From assembly GCA_034406715.1 (NCBI GenBank), contig CP137865.1, positions 434,001 through 498,000 on the forward strand: 64,000 bases of DNA, read 5' to 3'. The translations under genes were made by a program, and so were the position numbers. Origin of the DNA: Rhodotorula mucilaginosa (lineage: Eukaryota; Basidiomycota; Microbotryomycetes; Sporidiobolales; Sporidiobolaceae). The notes under the pieces were generated by a model. The model worked only from the letters and a program-made list of their open reading frames with translations. It made no database searches and was not told where the DNA came from. Positions 27,380 to 37,967 of this stretch are shown piece after piece (positions within the stretch are counted from its first letter, which is position 1; every line of letters begins with the position of its first letter).

Positions 27380-27862
27380 TCACCTCATTACGGCCGTCGA
27401 AGAAATCAAGCATCCTTCCCAGCTCGCACCACAAGCTGGATCTGCATCTTTCGCATCTGTCTGATGTGGGGAAATTGAGCGGGCCCGATTGTCGCCGTCA
27501 GCCTCGTTCTCCGAGTCGGAATCGTCTAGGGCTGGTCCCTCGCTATGCAACCACTTGAAGAAGGAGTCCTCTTCGGCCTTGTATAAGTCCTCCTCTGCGT
27601 GCTCCTTGACAACGTCCCAGATCTCGCTCGGGACGTCTGGCAACCCGGACGCCGTATTTTCGACCGCGAGGGAGTCATCGCCGCGACGGGCGACTATTAA
27701 ATCGACGGATTTGATGGCGCCCTGGATGCGAGACCAGGCCAGATCGGCAATCACAAGGGAGAAAGTGTGGACTGGCGCAGCGTATACGAGGCGACAACCG
27801 GGAGTGGCGGCATCGGTGGTGGCCGACGTTTCGGCACGGTCCTCAGCACTGAGGTCCGTCAT
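27380..27862 (-). CDS. Paralog family copy A, short (N-terminal half only)
   Basis: A single open frame of 160 aa starting at MTDLSAEDRAET. It contains the family N-terminus (LVYAAPVHTFSLVIADLAW, VDLIVARRGDDSLAVE) and the F-box-like motif VPSEIWDVVKEHAEEDLYKA. Compared with copies B and C next to it, the CxxC region and the whole second exon are missing. The frame instead runs into an acidic tail (DDSDSENEADGD). A GTGAGC donor lies just before the stop, but splicing to the nearest downstream acceptor reaches a stop within a few codons. It is either a degenerate copy or a short variant. Function unknown. Confidence 0.5.
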   Translation of the reverse strand: MTDLSAEDRAETSATTDAATPGCRLVYAAPVHTFSLVIADLAWSRIQGAIKSVDLIVARRGDDSLAVENTASGLPDVPSEIWDVVKEHAEEDLYKAEEDSFFKWLHSEGPALDDSDSENEADGDNRARSISPHQTDAKDADPACGASWEGCLISSTAVMR

Positions 27863-28344
27863 GTTGCGATAACAGTGTAGATGACAGCTTGTGCGGTTTG
27901 ACACTTGTGGCAGTCCACCTCGATTTGGTGGGTTCGGATGAATGGAGAAAGGAAGAGAAGAGGGGTCGCAGAACAGCTAGAACAAGAAGCAGCGTGCACA
28001 GCGGACGCTGGTCAAGAAGGAGCGTGCACAGGGAACGCTTGTTCCTCTCCGGCATGCCGAGGACGTCGTCCCTGCTCCCCGGAATGCCGAGGACAGTCTA
28101 TAGCTCCTGTATCCTGCTCTAAAGCTCAGACCAGAAGAGCCTTCTCAAAGCCGTCTCCAAGTCCGCTGGCGCTGCAAAGATGAACGTGATGCCTCGCCTT
28201 CAGGCCAGAGCACGCAAAGCCAGCAGGCCCTTGAAAGTGATATTTGTGCACACACATCACAAGCAACAGACAAGCTACCCGAAAGCATCAACCCGACTTT
28301 CCCGCCCGCCGACCCCCGCCGTCCGTCTCCTTTTCGTTCAACCT
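27863..28344. other. Intergenic, between family copies A and B; holds 30-bp repeats
   Basis: About 480 bp. It contains an imperfect tandem array of about 30-bp units at 27984-28103, and a 22-bp block at 28257-28278 repeated 3' of copy C. No gene seen. Confidence 0.45.
27984..28103. repeat. Imperfect tandem repeat, period about 30 bp
   Basis: Units at 27984 and 28014 share AAGAAG-AGCGTGCACAG followed by ACGCT. Units at 28044 and 28074 share CCGG-ATGCCGAGGAC at the same 30-bp spacing. The two pairs are more alike within than between. It lies 5' of copy A and 3' of copy B of the paralog family. Confidence 0.6.
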
Positions 28345-29355
28345 TCACGCCTTGCGCGCAACCTCAAGCACCTTCCAACCGGGACCCTTGTCATCTCCCC
28401 ACTTTTCGCTGCCTTGCGTACTCTGCCTCTTGTTGTGCGAGGTCTTGGAATTCGCCGGCATGAGCTCGAAAAGGCGCGCGAAGCGGGCGTCCGCACCGGC
28501 CGGCAAAGGCGCTCCCTGTGCCGTGATCGTGTCCGGCTCGGCCGTCGCGACAGCGCCAAACATGATGGTCAAGGGCAGGAGGGAAGACCCGGGTTGCGAC
28601 GTGCGATCAACGAGCGCGACGAGGGCCTCGCCGTTGAGATCGGTGTCGACGTCGGCGTGTTCAAAAGTTTTGTCGCCGACAAGGTGGTAGCAAGCGATCT
28701 TGAGACGATGATCCGAGAGCATGGAGACGATCTCCTGGTTTGGCCGAGGAAATGGGAGTGCCGGGGCTTTGGTCAGCAAGTTGAGCGCTCAAAATCTTGA
28801 GCCTCTCTTGGACATGGGATCGCCTGCACACAAGTGGGCGTGACGCACTTGGCTGTAATGGTTGAAGGTGCGAATCATGCCGCGCTGCTCGTACATGAGA
28901 AACTCGCAGTAGTGGCAATCACTCAAGTGGCCAAAGTCGAGCCGAGCGCGGCCGATGCGGTCGATGAAGTCGAAGCCCTCCGGGTCCGCGAGCTCGTCCC
29001 ACAGCCCGTCGTCCGAGCCGCCGTGGAACCCGAAAACAAAGCGGTCTTGCTCCGCAAGGACCAATTCGCTCTTCGCGAACTGCTTGATGGCGAGCCAGAT
29101 CTCGTCCGGAAGGTCCGGCAGACGGCGCGGCGCCGATGCACCCGTCTCGACCGCCAGTTCACCCTTGCGGCGACGGGCGAGGATCAAGTCGATGAAGAGG
29201 TACGTGCGCTTCACGAGCGGCCAAGCGCGCGCAACGATGAGGAGCGAGAGCTTGTGAACGGGCGCGGCGTACATGAGACGAGTCTGCAGAGCTGCGCTGG
29301 CCGTAGCGGCGACGGCGGCGAGAGTGGGAGCGGGCGCAGAAGAGCGAGTCTGCAT
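28345..29355 (-). CDS. Paralog family copy B, F-box-like motif and CxxC
   Basis: Two exons (29355-28849 and 28734-28345) give 298 aa. Start at MQTRSSAPAPTLAA. Order of features: LMYAAPVHKLSLLIVARAW near residue 30, basic ILARRRKGELAVE, F-box-like LPDLPDEIWLAIKQFAKSEL near residues 80-100, HLSDCHYCEFLMYEQRG with CxxC just before the intron, then LSDHRLKIACYHLV at the start of exon 2 and the shared block ADARFARLFELMPAN near the C-terminus. Exon 2 is exactly 390 nt, as in copy C. No transmembrane segment or signal peptide. The family is not one I know. The short LPxEIW motif hints at, but does not prove, an F-box relation. Confidence 0.65.
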
Positions 29356-29608
29356 CGTTGAGCAGGGCGAGGGTGTCTGCGCAGTCCTGTGATGCAGTTG
29401 CCGGTCTTTTGGAAGTGAAAGAGAGCCAGGACCGGTTCGACAAACGCTCAATACAAACTTTCTCTCGCTCTTGCTCGCTTAGTCCTCGGATTATTGAAAG
29501 ATCGTTTCATGTACGGACGTCACAAGCAACCGACAAGCTACTCTGGAAGAGTAATTCGACTTTTCCCCATCGTTCCCCCCCGACTTCCTTTTCGTCTCGG
29601 TTCGATTT

Positions 29609-30630
29609 TTAGCGCGCGCACGCGACCGTCATCCAGCTCGGAGTGATCCTTGCTTCTATCGTCGGGTTCCCCTCACCATCCGGATCCTTTCCATCCGGGG
29701 CTTTGCTGCTGATGGCAGGCATGAGCTCGAACAGGCGCGCAAAACGGGCGTCGGCGTCCTGCGGCAGACTGGGAAGCGGCGCCGGAAGTGGTTGCGGTTC
29801 GGCGCTCATGATCTGGCCAAATAAGAAAAAGGGGGGCCAGTATCGCCAGTTGCCATTGGACGGGCCAGCAGCAAGCGTAATGAGAGACTGGGCGTTCAGG
29901 TCGGGGTTGTCCGGCTCGGTGTCGACAATGGCCAGGGCGCTGACGAGATAGTAGCAGGCAACGCTGAGCCCGTGATCCGAGAGGAAGGTGATAATTGCCT
30001 GGGTGGAAAGGGGGACCAAAGGTGAATCACGGGTTGCCAGACTTTGTCAGCGGCTGCCAGCCGTTCAAAGAGATCAAATCCGCTTGGCGAGTGCAGAACA
30101 GTGGGGACAGCGCGCACCTTGGCGTTGGTGCTGATTGCGTAGGCTCTTCCCTGCGTCGAGAAAATGTCGTACTGACACTCAAGGCACTGCTTCAGGTGGT
30201 CACAGTCGAGACGAGCGCGCCCGATGCGAGGGATAAACTTGGCGTCGTCCGGGTCTTCGAGCTCGTGCCACAGCATGTTGTCCTCGAAGCCATGCGCTTC
30301 AAAAAGGAAGTGGTCCTGCGCCTCGCTGAACAACTCAAAGGCGATGTAGTGCTTGATGTGCAGCCAAATCTCGGCGGGGAGGTCGGGCAGTCGCGGGCGC
30401 GGCGCCGGTGATGTAGCCATTTTGTCGACGGCGAGCGTGCCCCTGCGGCGACGAGCGAGGATCAAGTCGATGAAACGGTAGGCGCGCTGTACGCGGGGCC
30501 AGGCACGAGCGGCAACGACGAGCGAAAGTTGATGGACTGGCGCGGCGTAGACGAGGTGATTCCGCGGAGCAGCGCGGGCGTCGGCACCGGTTACGGCCGT
30601 AGCGCCGGGGCCAGAAGAATCAATCTGCAT
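29609..30630 (-). CDS. Paralog family copy C, F-box-like motif and CxxC
   Basis: Two exons (30630-30118 and 29998-29609) give 300 aa. It is the tandem neighbour of copy B and its closest relative: same intron position and phase, and same exon 2 length. Start at MQIDSSGPGATAV. Features in order: LVYAAPVHQLSLVVAARAW, FIDLILARRRRGTLAV, LPDLPAEIWLHIKHYIAFEL, CLECQYDIFSTQG (CxxC), TFLSDHGLSVACYYLV after the intron, and DADARFARLFELMPA. The 3' flank also matches that of copy B (22-bp block at 29520-29541 against 28257-28278, one mismatch), so the duplicated unit of about 1.27 kb includes flanking DNA. Function unknown. Confidence 0.65.
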
Positions 30631-31159
30631 CTTTGGAGAGGGCAGGTCGGACGGGAGTGTTGCCGGCAAGGGAGGAGGAAGAAGAGACCCAAGACCGGTT
30701 CCAAACGGCAGTTTCTCATCGACGATAGACTTTCCTCCCCTCACCGCCGAAGCATACTGTGCTCACGTGTTGTTACTCTCGTGGGAGTTTGCAAGCTGTT
30801 TCGCGTACTCACCGACGCCGCCTTTTGGTCGTCGTGGGACGGTTTCCAACGCCCAAGAGGCAACCGGGACGGCCCCTATCGCACGGGAAATTATCCCTCG
30901 CTCGACTCACAAGAGAAGAAAAGGGCACTCGTACTGCCAAAAGTTTGCTGCGGTTCAAAACAGTTGCAAGATTTGTCATGGTATCGTGGTTGCAGGAGCT
31001 GGGGCTGATGAGAATGGCGGACGACTATCGGAACAGGGAAGAAAGGGATGGCCGGCCAGTCGAGGCGTGCAGAGTCCGCAGCGAGTCGAGCACGCTGGCG
31101 AGGGTAAAGGGTCAGTACCCAGCGACGGACGAAAGGATCGGAAAAAGGACGGGCTCCAC
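30631..31159. other. Intergenic stretch, no gene seen
   Basis: About 530 bp upstream of copy C and downstream of the uS13m stop. Open frames on both strands lack family similarity. Confidence 0.45.
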
Positions 31160-31769
31160 TCACCTTGGTCGTGATGCGCCGGTAACCGTCGTCGCCGTGG
31201 CGGTGGCGGTCGAGTACGCCCTCCGTTCGAGCCTGTTGAGTTTCCTGGCGGATTTCGCGTTGGGGTGACTCTTTTGCCCTCGGACGGGCAAGCGCATGGC
31301 GTGCCGGAGTCCTCGCCAGGTTCCGATCGAGTACAAGTGGGCAATGTCGCCCCGGACTTTGCGGAGCAAGTCTTCCTCGATCTGGAGGTTGACGAGGGTG
31401 TCTTGGTTTGCGGGGGGAGGGTCTCTCGGGATCAACTCGCCGGAGGAGGAGGCGAGCGAGTAGGGGCGGAGCGGAGTCGAGGGTCGGGGGTGGGCCGAGG
31501 GGGCGGACAAGAGGGCCGAGAGCGAGTTGAGTTGGCGCTCCGAGAGGTCGCGCACGCGGAGCTGGTCGTGGAACTGGAGGCGGGCCATGATCTTGTCGGC
31601 GACGACGGGGCCGACGCCGTAGAACTGCCGCATCGCAATCTGCAGGCGGGGTGGATAGATTCAGTGACCCACCCTAGTAGTCCATGCACTGGATACGCCT
31701 GCACGGGCTGGCTGGGCGTTACCTTTACGAGTTTGTGATCGGGGAGGGCGTTGCCGAGCAAGTTGACCA
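31160..31769 (-). CDS. Mitochondrial small-subunit ribosomal protein uS13m
   Basis: Coding exons 31769-31723 and 31639-31160 give about 175 aa. The sequence begins (M)VNLLGNALPDHKLVKIAMRQ, the helix that opens uS13 proteins, then FYGVGPVVADKIMARL, the helix-two-turns-helix. It continues with LRKVRGDIAHLYSIGTWRGL and ends RLPVRGQKSHPNAKSARKLN, the rRNA-binding tail. An insert of about 40 Ser/Pro-rich residues sits in the middle, as in other fungal mitochondrial S13 (Sws2). The start codon appears to be made by splicing (A at the end of an upstream exon, TG at 31769-31768). The likely donor is near 31872 but is not proven. Confidence 0.87.
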
Positions 31770-31978
31770 CTGCGGGCGGGGCAAGGAGCGGGTGAGCTGT
31801 ACTGCGCGGCTCCTGTCGATCTCGCTCTGGCTGTGACTGACTGGCTGCGTGCGGAGACTGTGTGCGAGTGGAGACTACTGTATGCAACGAGTGAGGCGGT
31901 GCAACTCGAGAGGCAGAGCTCGTTCAAGTCGACGCTCGACTTCTCTCGCGGCTCTACACTCGCACTCTGGAGTGCAGC

Positions 31979-33330
31979 ATGGCGAGATCAGTCAGCCCCG
32001 AACAGCACACCCTCGACCCCCAAGTCGCCGCCCTCCGCGCTCACCTCGCCGAAATCCGCAACGGCGTCCAACAGGCCAACGAATCCGCTCTCGCGTGGAA
32101 ACAAAAGTGCGTCTCGCAGTCTTACAGGTTGTTGGATAGCGCTTGTGTGCTGACTGCCTGTTGTCCTCGAATAGACGCGCCGAGACGGACGAGTTGGACT
32201 ATGCCGCCGGCATCTCGCTCCTCTCGCTCAAGAACCACCTCTTGCTCTCGTACCTGCAGCACCTCGTCGCCCTCTTCTCCCTCAAACTCTCGTCCAAGTC
32301 CCTCGTCCAGTCCGAACCCGCCGCGCGCGTCGTCGCCCACCTCGTCAAACTCCGCGTCGTCCTCGAAAAGGTCGCCCCGCTCGAACTCAAACTGAAATAC
32401 CAGGTCGAGAAACTCGTACGCAAAGCGGACCAGTTTGATGACCAAGGCGGCGCTCAGAACGAGGAGGACGTCCTGAACGGTCAGTCTACACACGCCCTTC
32501 CTTCCGCATCTTGACCCCGAACTGACTCTTTTCCCCTCGCCCCTCCAGACCCGCTCGCATTCAGGCCGAACCCGTCCAACTTGGTCCTCGACCGGACCGT
32601 GTCCGAAGGCGAAGACGAGGAAGAAGCAGACGAGCGCGCCGGCATCTACCGACCACCCCGACTCGCCGCGATGCCCTACGTCGAAGCTCCCGCCAAGGGT
32701 GAGGAGTCCCGCACGCTCTCTGTTCTTTCTGTCCCTCATATGCTCACCAGCACCGTGTGTGAATCCTCTGCAGGCAAAAAGAAACGCGAAGCGGCCCAGC
32801 AACCGTCGCACCTCTTGTCCGACATGTCGCACTCGATGCTCTCCAGCACGCCGTATGCCGAAGCGACTTCGGGTCTCTCAGTCTCGTACGACCCTTCGCT
32901 CAAATCGGGCGCGAAAGCCCGCTTGGACAAGATCCTCGAGTACGAGACGAGCAACTTCCGGAGGTTGGGCAAGTCGAAAAAGGACGAGCGGGACCGGCGC
33001 CGCATGGAGGAAGAGGTTGCGTTCGGCGGGTTGGGCGCCGGCAAGGGCGGCAAGCGCCGACTCGGAGGGTTCGGAGCCGAGTTTGATGACTTGCTCGGGC
33101 ACGGGAACACCAACAACGGCAGCGGCGGTGCGAGTCAGAAGGGCGAGAAGCGCAAGGCGGCCGCGTATGAGCAGATGGCCGGGTTCAAGAAACCAAAGAT
33201 GGCGAGGCCGGAGCGCGACTTTGATGGCCCCGGATCGAGCGGGCTCGGCGGCGGCGCTGGGGGCGCGGGCAAGCGGACAAAGTCGCAGTTCGACAAGGCG
33301 GTCAAGCGCGCCAATTCGAAGCGGTCGTGA
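31979..33330 (+). CDS. LCP5: LCP5/neuroguidin, Sas10/Utp3-type U3 snoRNP protein
   Basis: Four exons (31979-32106, 32175-32479, 32549-32698, 32774-33330) give 379 aa. The N-terminal Sas10/Utp3 domain is helical: RAETDELDYAAGISLLSLKN, HLVALFSLKLSSKSL, VAHLVKLRVVLEKVAPLELK and LKYQVEKLVRKAD. A linker with FRPNPSNL and YRPPRLAAMPY follows, both conserved in this family. The C-terminus is basic and Gly-rich (FGAEFDDLL, KRTKSQFDKAVKRANSKR). LCP5 is part of the U3 particle for early 18S rRNA processing in the nucleolus. The pairing with the nearby NOP4, EFL1 and REX1 genes is thematically consistent. Confidence 0.9.
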
Positions 33331-33567
33331 GCCACCGACGTTGTTTACGTGTAACTTTTGGTTCTATTTGCATCCTAGACAATTGTCGCAAGACATCGCC
33401 CACGTCTCTCATGTATCCTCGCTGTGTGTGTAATGAGAAAGGTTGCGGAAAAAGGGTTGCGAGATTCTCGATGACTTGATGCGGTGGCACGACACGGCAG
33501 GGCACGGAAAAATTCCGCATCGGTGATAGACCCATCATAGTTGCTACAAACGATCCCTCACAAAGCT

Positions 33568-36500
33568 CTACTTGCCCCCCTTCTTCTGCTTCCGCTTCCG
33601 CCCAATCATGCTGCCTATCCGCGCGCCCTCCTTGGCCGGCTCAGCCGCCTCACCTGCATCAGCGCCTCCCTTCTTTGACTTTTTCTTGCTCGGCGACGAC
33701 GCGGCGTCGTCGTCGTCGGCACGGCGCTTCTTGCCCTTGCCCTTCGGGTCGCGCTTGCCGCCGCCCTTTTTCGGCGAGGCAGATTCCGTCTCGGCGTCCG
33801 ATCCTTCTTCCTCCTCACTCTCTTCGCCACCGCGCTCCTGGAGATGATGCCCATGTGGTCAGCAGAGACGCAAGGGAACAAAAGTTACACAGGAGCTCGT
33901 GAGACGCACCTTGGCTCGCCGAGCCTTTTCTCGTGCGCGGTCGGCCTTTTCGGCTCGTCGCCGGGTCGTGACAGCGTTCTCGATCGAGACTGGAGAGTAT
34001 CAAGAGCAGTCAGCCACCAGTCGACAATCTCGCGGAAATAGGGACGGGCGGTCACTCACATTCGATGATGAGGCACCGTGAACTGCGCCCGCTCTCGCCG
34101 CCTCCAGCGCCCTTGCCCTGCACAACGCGCGCCACTTCCTTCTCGGCCGCAATCTTCTCCTCCTCTTCGAGCTCCTTGCGCTTCTCGAGCAGGCGGTTCA
34201 ATCGGTCCTCCTTCTCGGTCGCCTTGACGTTCTTGCCAATCTTGCCCTCGCCCTTCTCGACGAGGTCGACAAGCTTGTCGAGTTCCTCGCGCCACCAACT
34301 CCGGAACAGGCGGTTCACCTCCTTGTTCGCGTTGGCCCACCGCAAAAACTTGAGCGCGTCGGCGTGCGTGCCGAGCTCGAGGAAACCGTAACCCTTCGAA
34401 CGGCCGAGTCCCGTCACCGGGTCGACTCGGTCCGTCTGCCGCAGGATCTTGGACTGGCGAACTTTGCCGAGGGGGATTCCCTTCTTGCGCTCGACCTTGT
34501 TCCAGGTCGGCTCCTTGGCGCCGGAAGCGTCCGCGACAAAGGTGACGAGCTCTTCGCTCGTGAGCGGCTTTTGCAGACCGCTCTTGACCTCGCGATCAAA
34601 CTCGCGGATCGCATAGTTGGCGAGGCGCTTCAGCATGCCATCGGTGACGTAGAGGGGGATCTGACGAATGGAGAGACGGGTCCGGGAGATGTAGAGGGAA
34701 GGGTTGGATCGGAGGAGCGCCTTGCGAGCGTCGAAAGAGGCTTGCCGGGCATCCATGTCCGACGCAGACAGCGTCTTGGCGATGGCCCAGCTGGGGAAGA
34801 TGACACCCTCCCGCATGAGGTAGAGGTTACGGCGGTCGGTCTTGGCGGCGCCCTTCTTGTCGCGCTCCTCGCGGAGCTTGTCGGCATCGCCCTTCGAGAC
34901 GGCCGGGACGGCAGCAAGGACTCGACCGTGGAGGGTGAGAGGCGACGCAGCAGACGAGCCGGGGTCGGCCATCAACAGCGAAGTCTTCTTGGTTGAAGTC
35001 TGGGCAAACGCAGCACGTCAGCCAACCAGCGGAACCAATATAAGATTCGATCTCGTGCTCTTCTCACCTCGCCGAACGAGCCCTCGTTGAGAGCCTGCGA
35101 AGCGTCGATCACGGCTTGCGCATCCTCCTCGTCCCAGAAGCAAACGAAAGCCGTGCCGCGCGAGCGTTTCGTTGCCGGGTCGTAAACGATCCGGGCGTAA
35201 CGTACGCGGCCAAACTGCTTGAAGCTGAAATTCGAGAGACAATTCCGTCAGCTCAACGGCTGCCTGACCTAGAACGCGCGAAGTAACGGGACGTACAGGT
35301 CATAAAGCTCGGCCTCGGTCGCCTCGAACGAAATGTTGCGGACAAAGAGGGTGGTGCCCTGCGCCTTCGGTTTCTCCTCTTCTTCGTCGTCGTCGAGACC
35401 GTCGTCCTCGGCGCCACCAACCGGCTGCGGGGTCGTATCCCGGTCTTCGAGGTCTTCAGGGACAGGCGAGGTGTCGCTGTCCTCGTCCTCGTCCTCATCG
35501 GAGGAGCCCTCCTCGTCGTCGTCGTCTTCATCCGATCCCGACTCGTCCTCGTCACTGCTCGCATCGGACGCAGCCGCCTCGCCCTCGACCTTGTCCCCTT
35601 CCTGAGCCTTCTTCCACTCCTCCTTGCCGAGCGCCCAATCGACGGCAACAACGCGACCCCGCTCGCCACCGCCACCGCCAGCACTCGCCTTCTCCGCCTT
35701 CTTCTTCTCGCGCACGTCCTTCTTCTTGCCCTCTTTGCCACCCTCGCTAGCGATACGTTCAGCGGCCATGCCGGCATAGATGCGGGTACCGTTCACCTTC
35801 TTGAGAGCCGTCTCGGCGTCGGAGCGAGTGACGTAGTAGACGAATGCGAACCCGCGAGGCTTGGACGTGGCGGGATCGACGGGGAGAGTGATCGAGTGCA
35901 GAGAGCCGAAGCGAGCGAAAGCCGCCCGGAGATCGGCGACGGTGACCTGCGCGGGGGTGCCACAAGATCAGTGGCATTCCTCTGCGACGGTACAAAATAC
36001 CAAACACTCACGTCGAAGCCCAAGTTACGGACAAGGAGACGTCCGCCACCCTTGCCACGGCCGAGGCGCTGGCACAAGTCCCAAGAGCTCTTGACTGCCG
36101 CCGAGAGCAGCTGACCACGGAAGACGTGGTTGTTCAGCTTCTTCATGAGTTCGTGCGCGTGCCGGGGCGTGTACATGACGACCAGCGCTGTATGCAAGCG
36201 TGCCAGGTGTGAGCCAGAGAGCGTAAGAGCCAGGCATGAAGAGAAGTGGCACATACCGCCTTGTTCGCCCGAGGGCAGCTCGTACGGGAACTTTACGTCC
36301 TCGACGTCGCCAATCTTGCGCGCCCGCTGCCGCAGCGCCTTCTTGAAATCGATCGGTTTGCCCTTCTTGGCCGGAGTAGCAAACCCTTCGGCTGCCGCTT
36401 CAGTCTCGACGTCCATCTTGGACTCGTCGCCGTCGGCGTCTTCGTTGGCGCCCTCCTCTTCGTCGTCTTCGGTCGAGCCTGCCTCGCCGGGCAGCGGCAG

Positions 36501-37488
36501 ACCGAGCACGACCACCGTCCGCGGCGCGTTGTAATCCCAGACGCCCGGTCGCCACTTCCGCTGCGGTTCGTCGGCAGCGTCAACCTCGGCGCCGTCCTCG
36601 TTCGCCTCGACCGCCTCGACGACGGGCTTCTTCTCCTTCTTGACTTTTTTCGGACCTCCTTCGGGCTCTTCTCCCTCGCGAAGCTTCTTCTTCGCCCACT
36701 GCAACTTGATGCCGTTCGGTCCGCAGACCTTGTCCCACTCCACGTGTTCGAGACCTTCCTGTCCCTCGAGTTCGCGGACCGCACTTCGGGGCAAGCCGTC
36801 CTTGGCCGAGCCCCACTCCTTCAGGCATTGGTCTGCGTCGGACCGCAAGACGAATCGGACGTAGCCGAACCCGCGCGAGGTCGATTTGCCGGTGCGGTCG
36901 CGGCCTGCCTTGACCGAGATGGCGTTGGTCGAAGATCCAGCGAACGAAGGCGTGTCGTCTCCACCCTTTGCGCCGCCCGCGCCCGGAGTCGAGACGACAA
37001 AGGCAGCTCGCACCGGAGCATACGACGAAAAGATGAGCGAGAGTTGCGGCGAAGTGAGCGAAAGCGGGACGTTGCTAACGTAAAGCGTCGTGTGGTGGGA
37101 AATGTCGGCTTCGCCTGCCGGAGTCTCGGCCTTGGCAGCAGCAGCGTCCGTACTGTGCAAATCACCTCGTCAGCTCCACCGTAAGCATCAGGAAAGCAGC
37201 GCAGGGAGAATGGCGAACTGACTAGGCTTTGAGTCCGGCTGCGATGAAGCCCTCCTTCGGCTTGAACGCCTCCTTTTGCGCCCGGTCGGACTGGTAATCG
37301 CCCCTGCCCGCTCCACCGCCTCGTCCGCCTCGTCCTGCGCCGCGTCCGCCTCTGGAAGCGCCGCGAGCCCCGCCTCCGCGTCCGCGACCGCTTCCTCCTC
37401 GACCGCCGTCAAAGTCTCCGCGGCTGCGCTTGGCAGGACTCGGCCCGCCAGCGCTGTCGTTGTCGAAATAGCGTTTAGGTGCTGGCAT
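33568..37488 (-). CDS. NOP4: Nucleolar RRM protein Nop4/RBM28
   Basis: About eight exons; the first is 37488-37223. The N-terminus is RGG-rich (residues 20-65). Four RRM-type domains follow: RRM1 (TLYVSNVPLSL with GFGYVRFVL), RRM2 (GRLLVRNLGFD with GFAFVYYV), RRM3 (TLFVRNISFEA with GTAFVCFW), and a degenerate RRM4 starting RLSIRQIPLYVTDGMLKRL with KGYGFLEL. RRM2 and RRM3 are separated by a Lys-rich and then very acidic stretch (runs of Asp/Glu around 35400-35600). The C-terminus is basic, ending GRKRKQKKGGK, a nucleolar-type signal. Nop4 is needed for 27S pre-rRNA processing in 60S assembly. The length (roughly 1,000 residues) exceeds the yeast protein because of the linkers. Confidence 0.9.
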
Positions 37489-37967
37489 GTCTGTCAACAG
37501 GCTCAGCAAGGTGAGAAGCGAGACAGCTCGCCTGTCAACGCGTGAGCTCAATCAACCGCTTGACGCGGAACGAAAGAAGCCTCGCCGAGTGGAGGAGAAA
37601 AGCTTTTCATCGCTTCGACCTGCACGCTACACTCGCGACTGCGTACGCGTACAGAGCTGAGAGAAGCCTGCGCGCTCGAACGAAGCTTGTCGCTGCATTC
37701 GACCGCGCAAACTCTGCTGCTCATCAGCTCCCGTCACTCACGGGTCTTCGGCAACCTCTCTGCCTGCTTGCTCGCCTCGCTCCCGCTTCATACGACAGCC
37801 TTGTTTGCGCACGACATAGTCTTCTCAAGACCATATCGGAGCAGGTGCGATTGACGGCGCATGGCTGTGGAGACGGGATGCGACGCTGATCTGGTTCCAT
37901 GCCATCGTCTCATCGACAGACCCGTCAACGAATTGTGCCAGCTTCAGAGCGAGACCGACTGCCGCCG
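37489..37967. promoter_or_regulatory. Divergent intergenic region, NOP4 / family copy D
   Basis: About 480 bp between two divergent starts. A plus-strand open frame at 37542-37889 has no recognisable features and is not called. It must hold two promoters. Confidence 0.35.

Noticed and set aside
34364-34996. Plus-strand frame of 210 codons within NOP4
   Set aside because: Antisense shadow of the RRM4-containing exon; no independent evidence.
37542-37889. Plus-strand frame of 115 codons between NOP4 and copy D
   Set aside because: Lies in the divergent promoter region, with no recognisable domain, signal or splice support.
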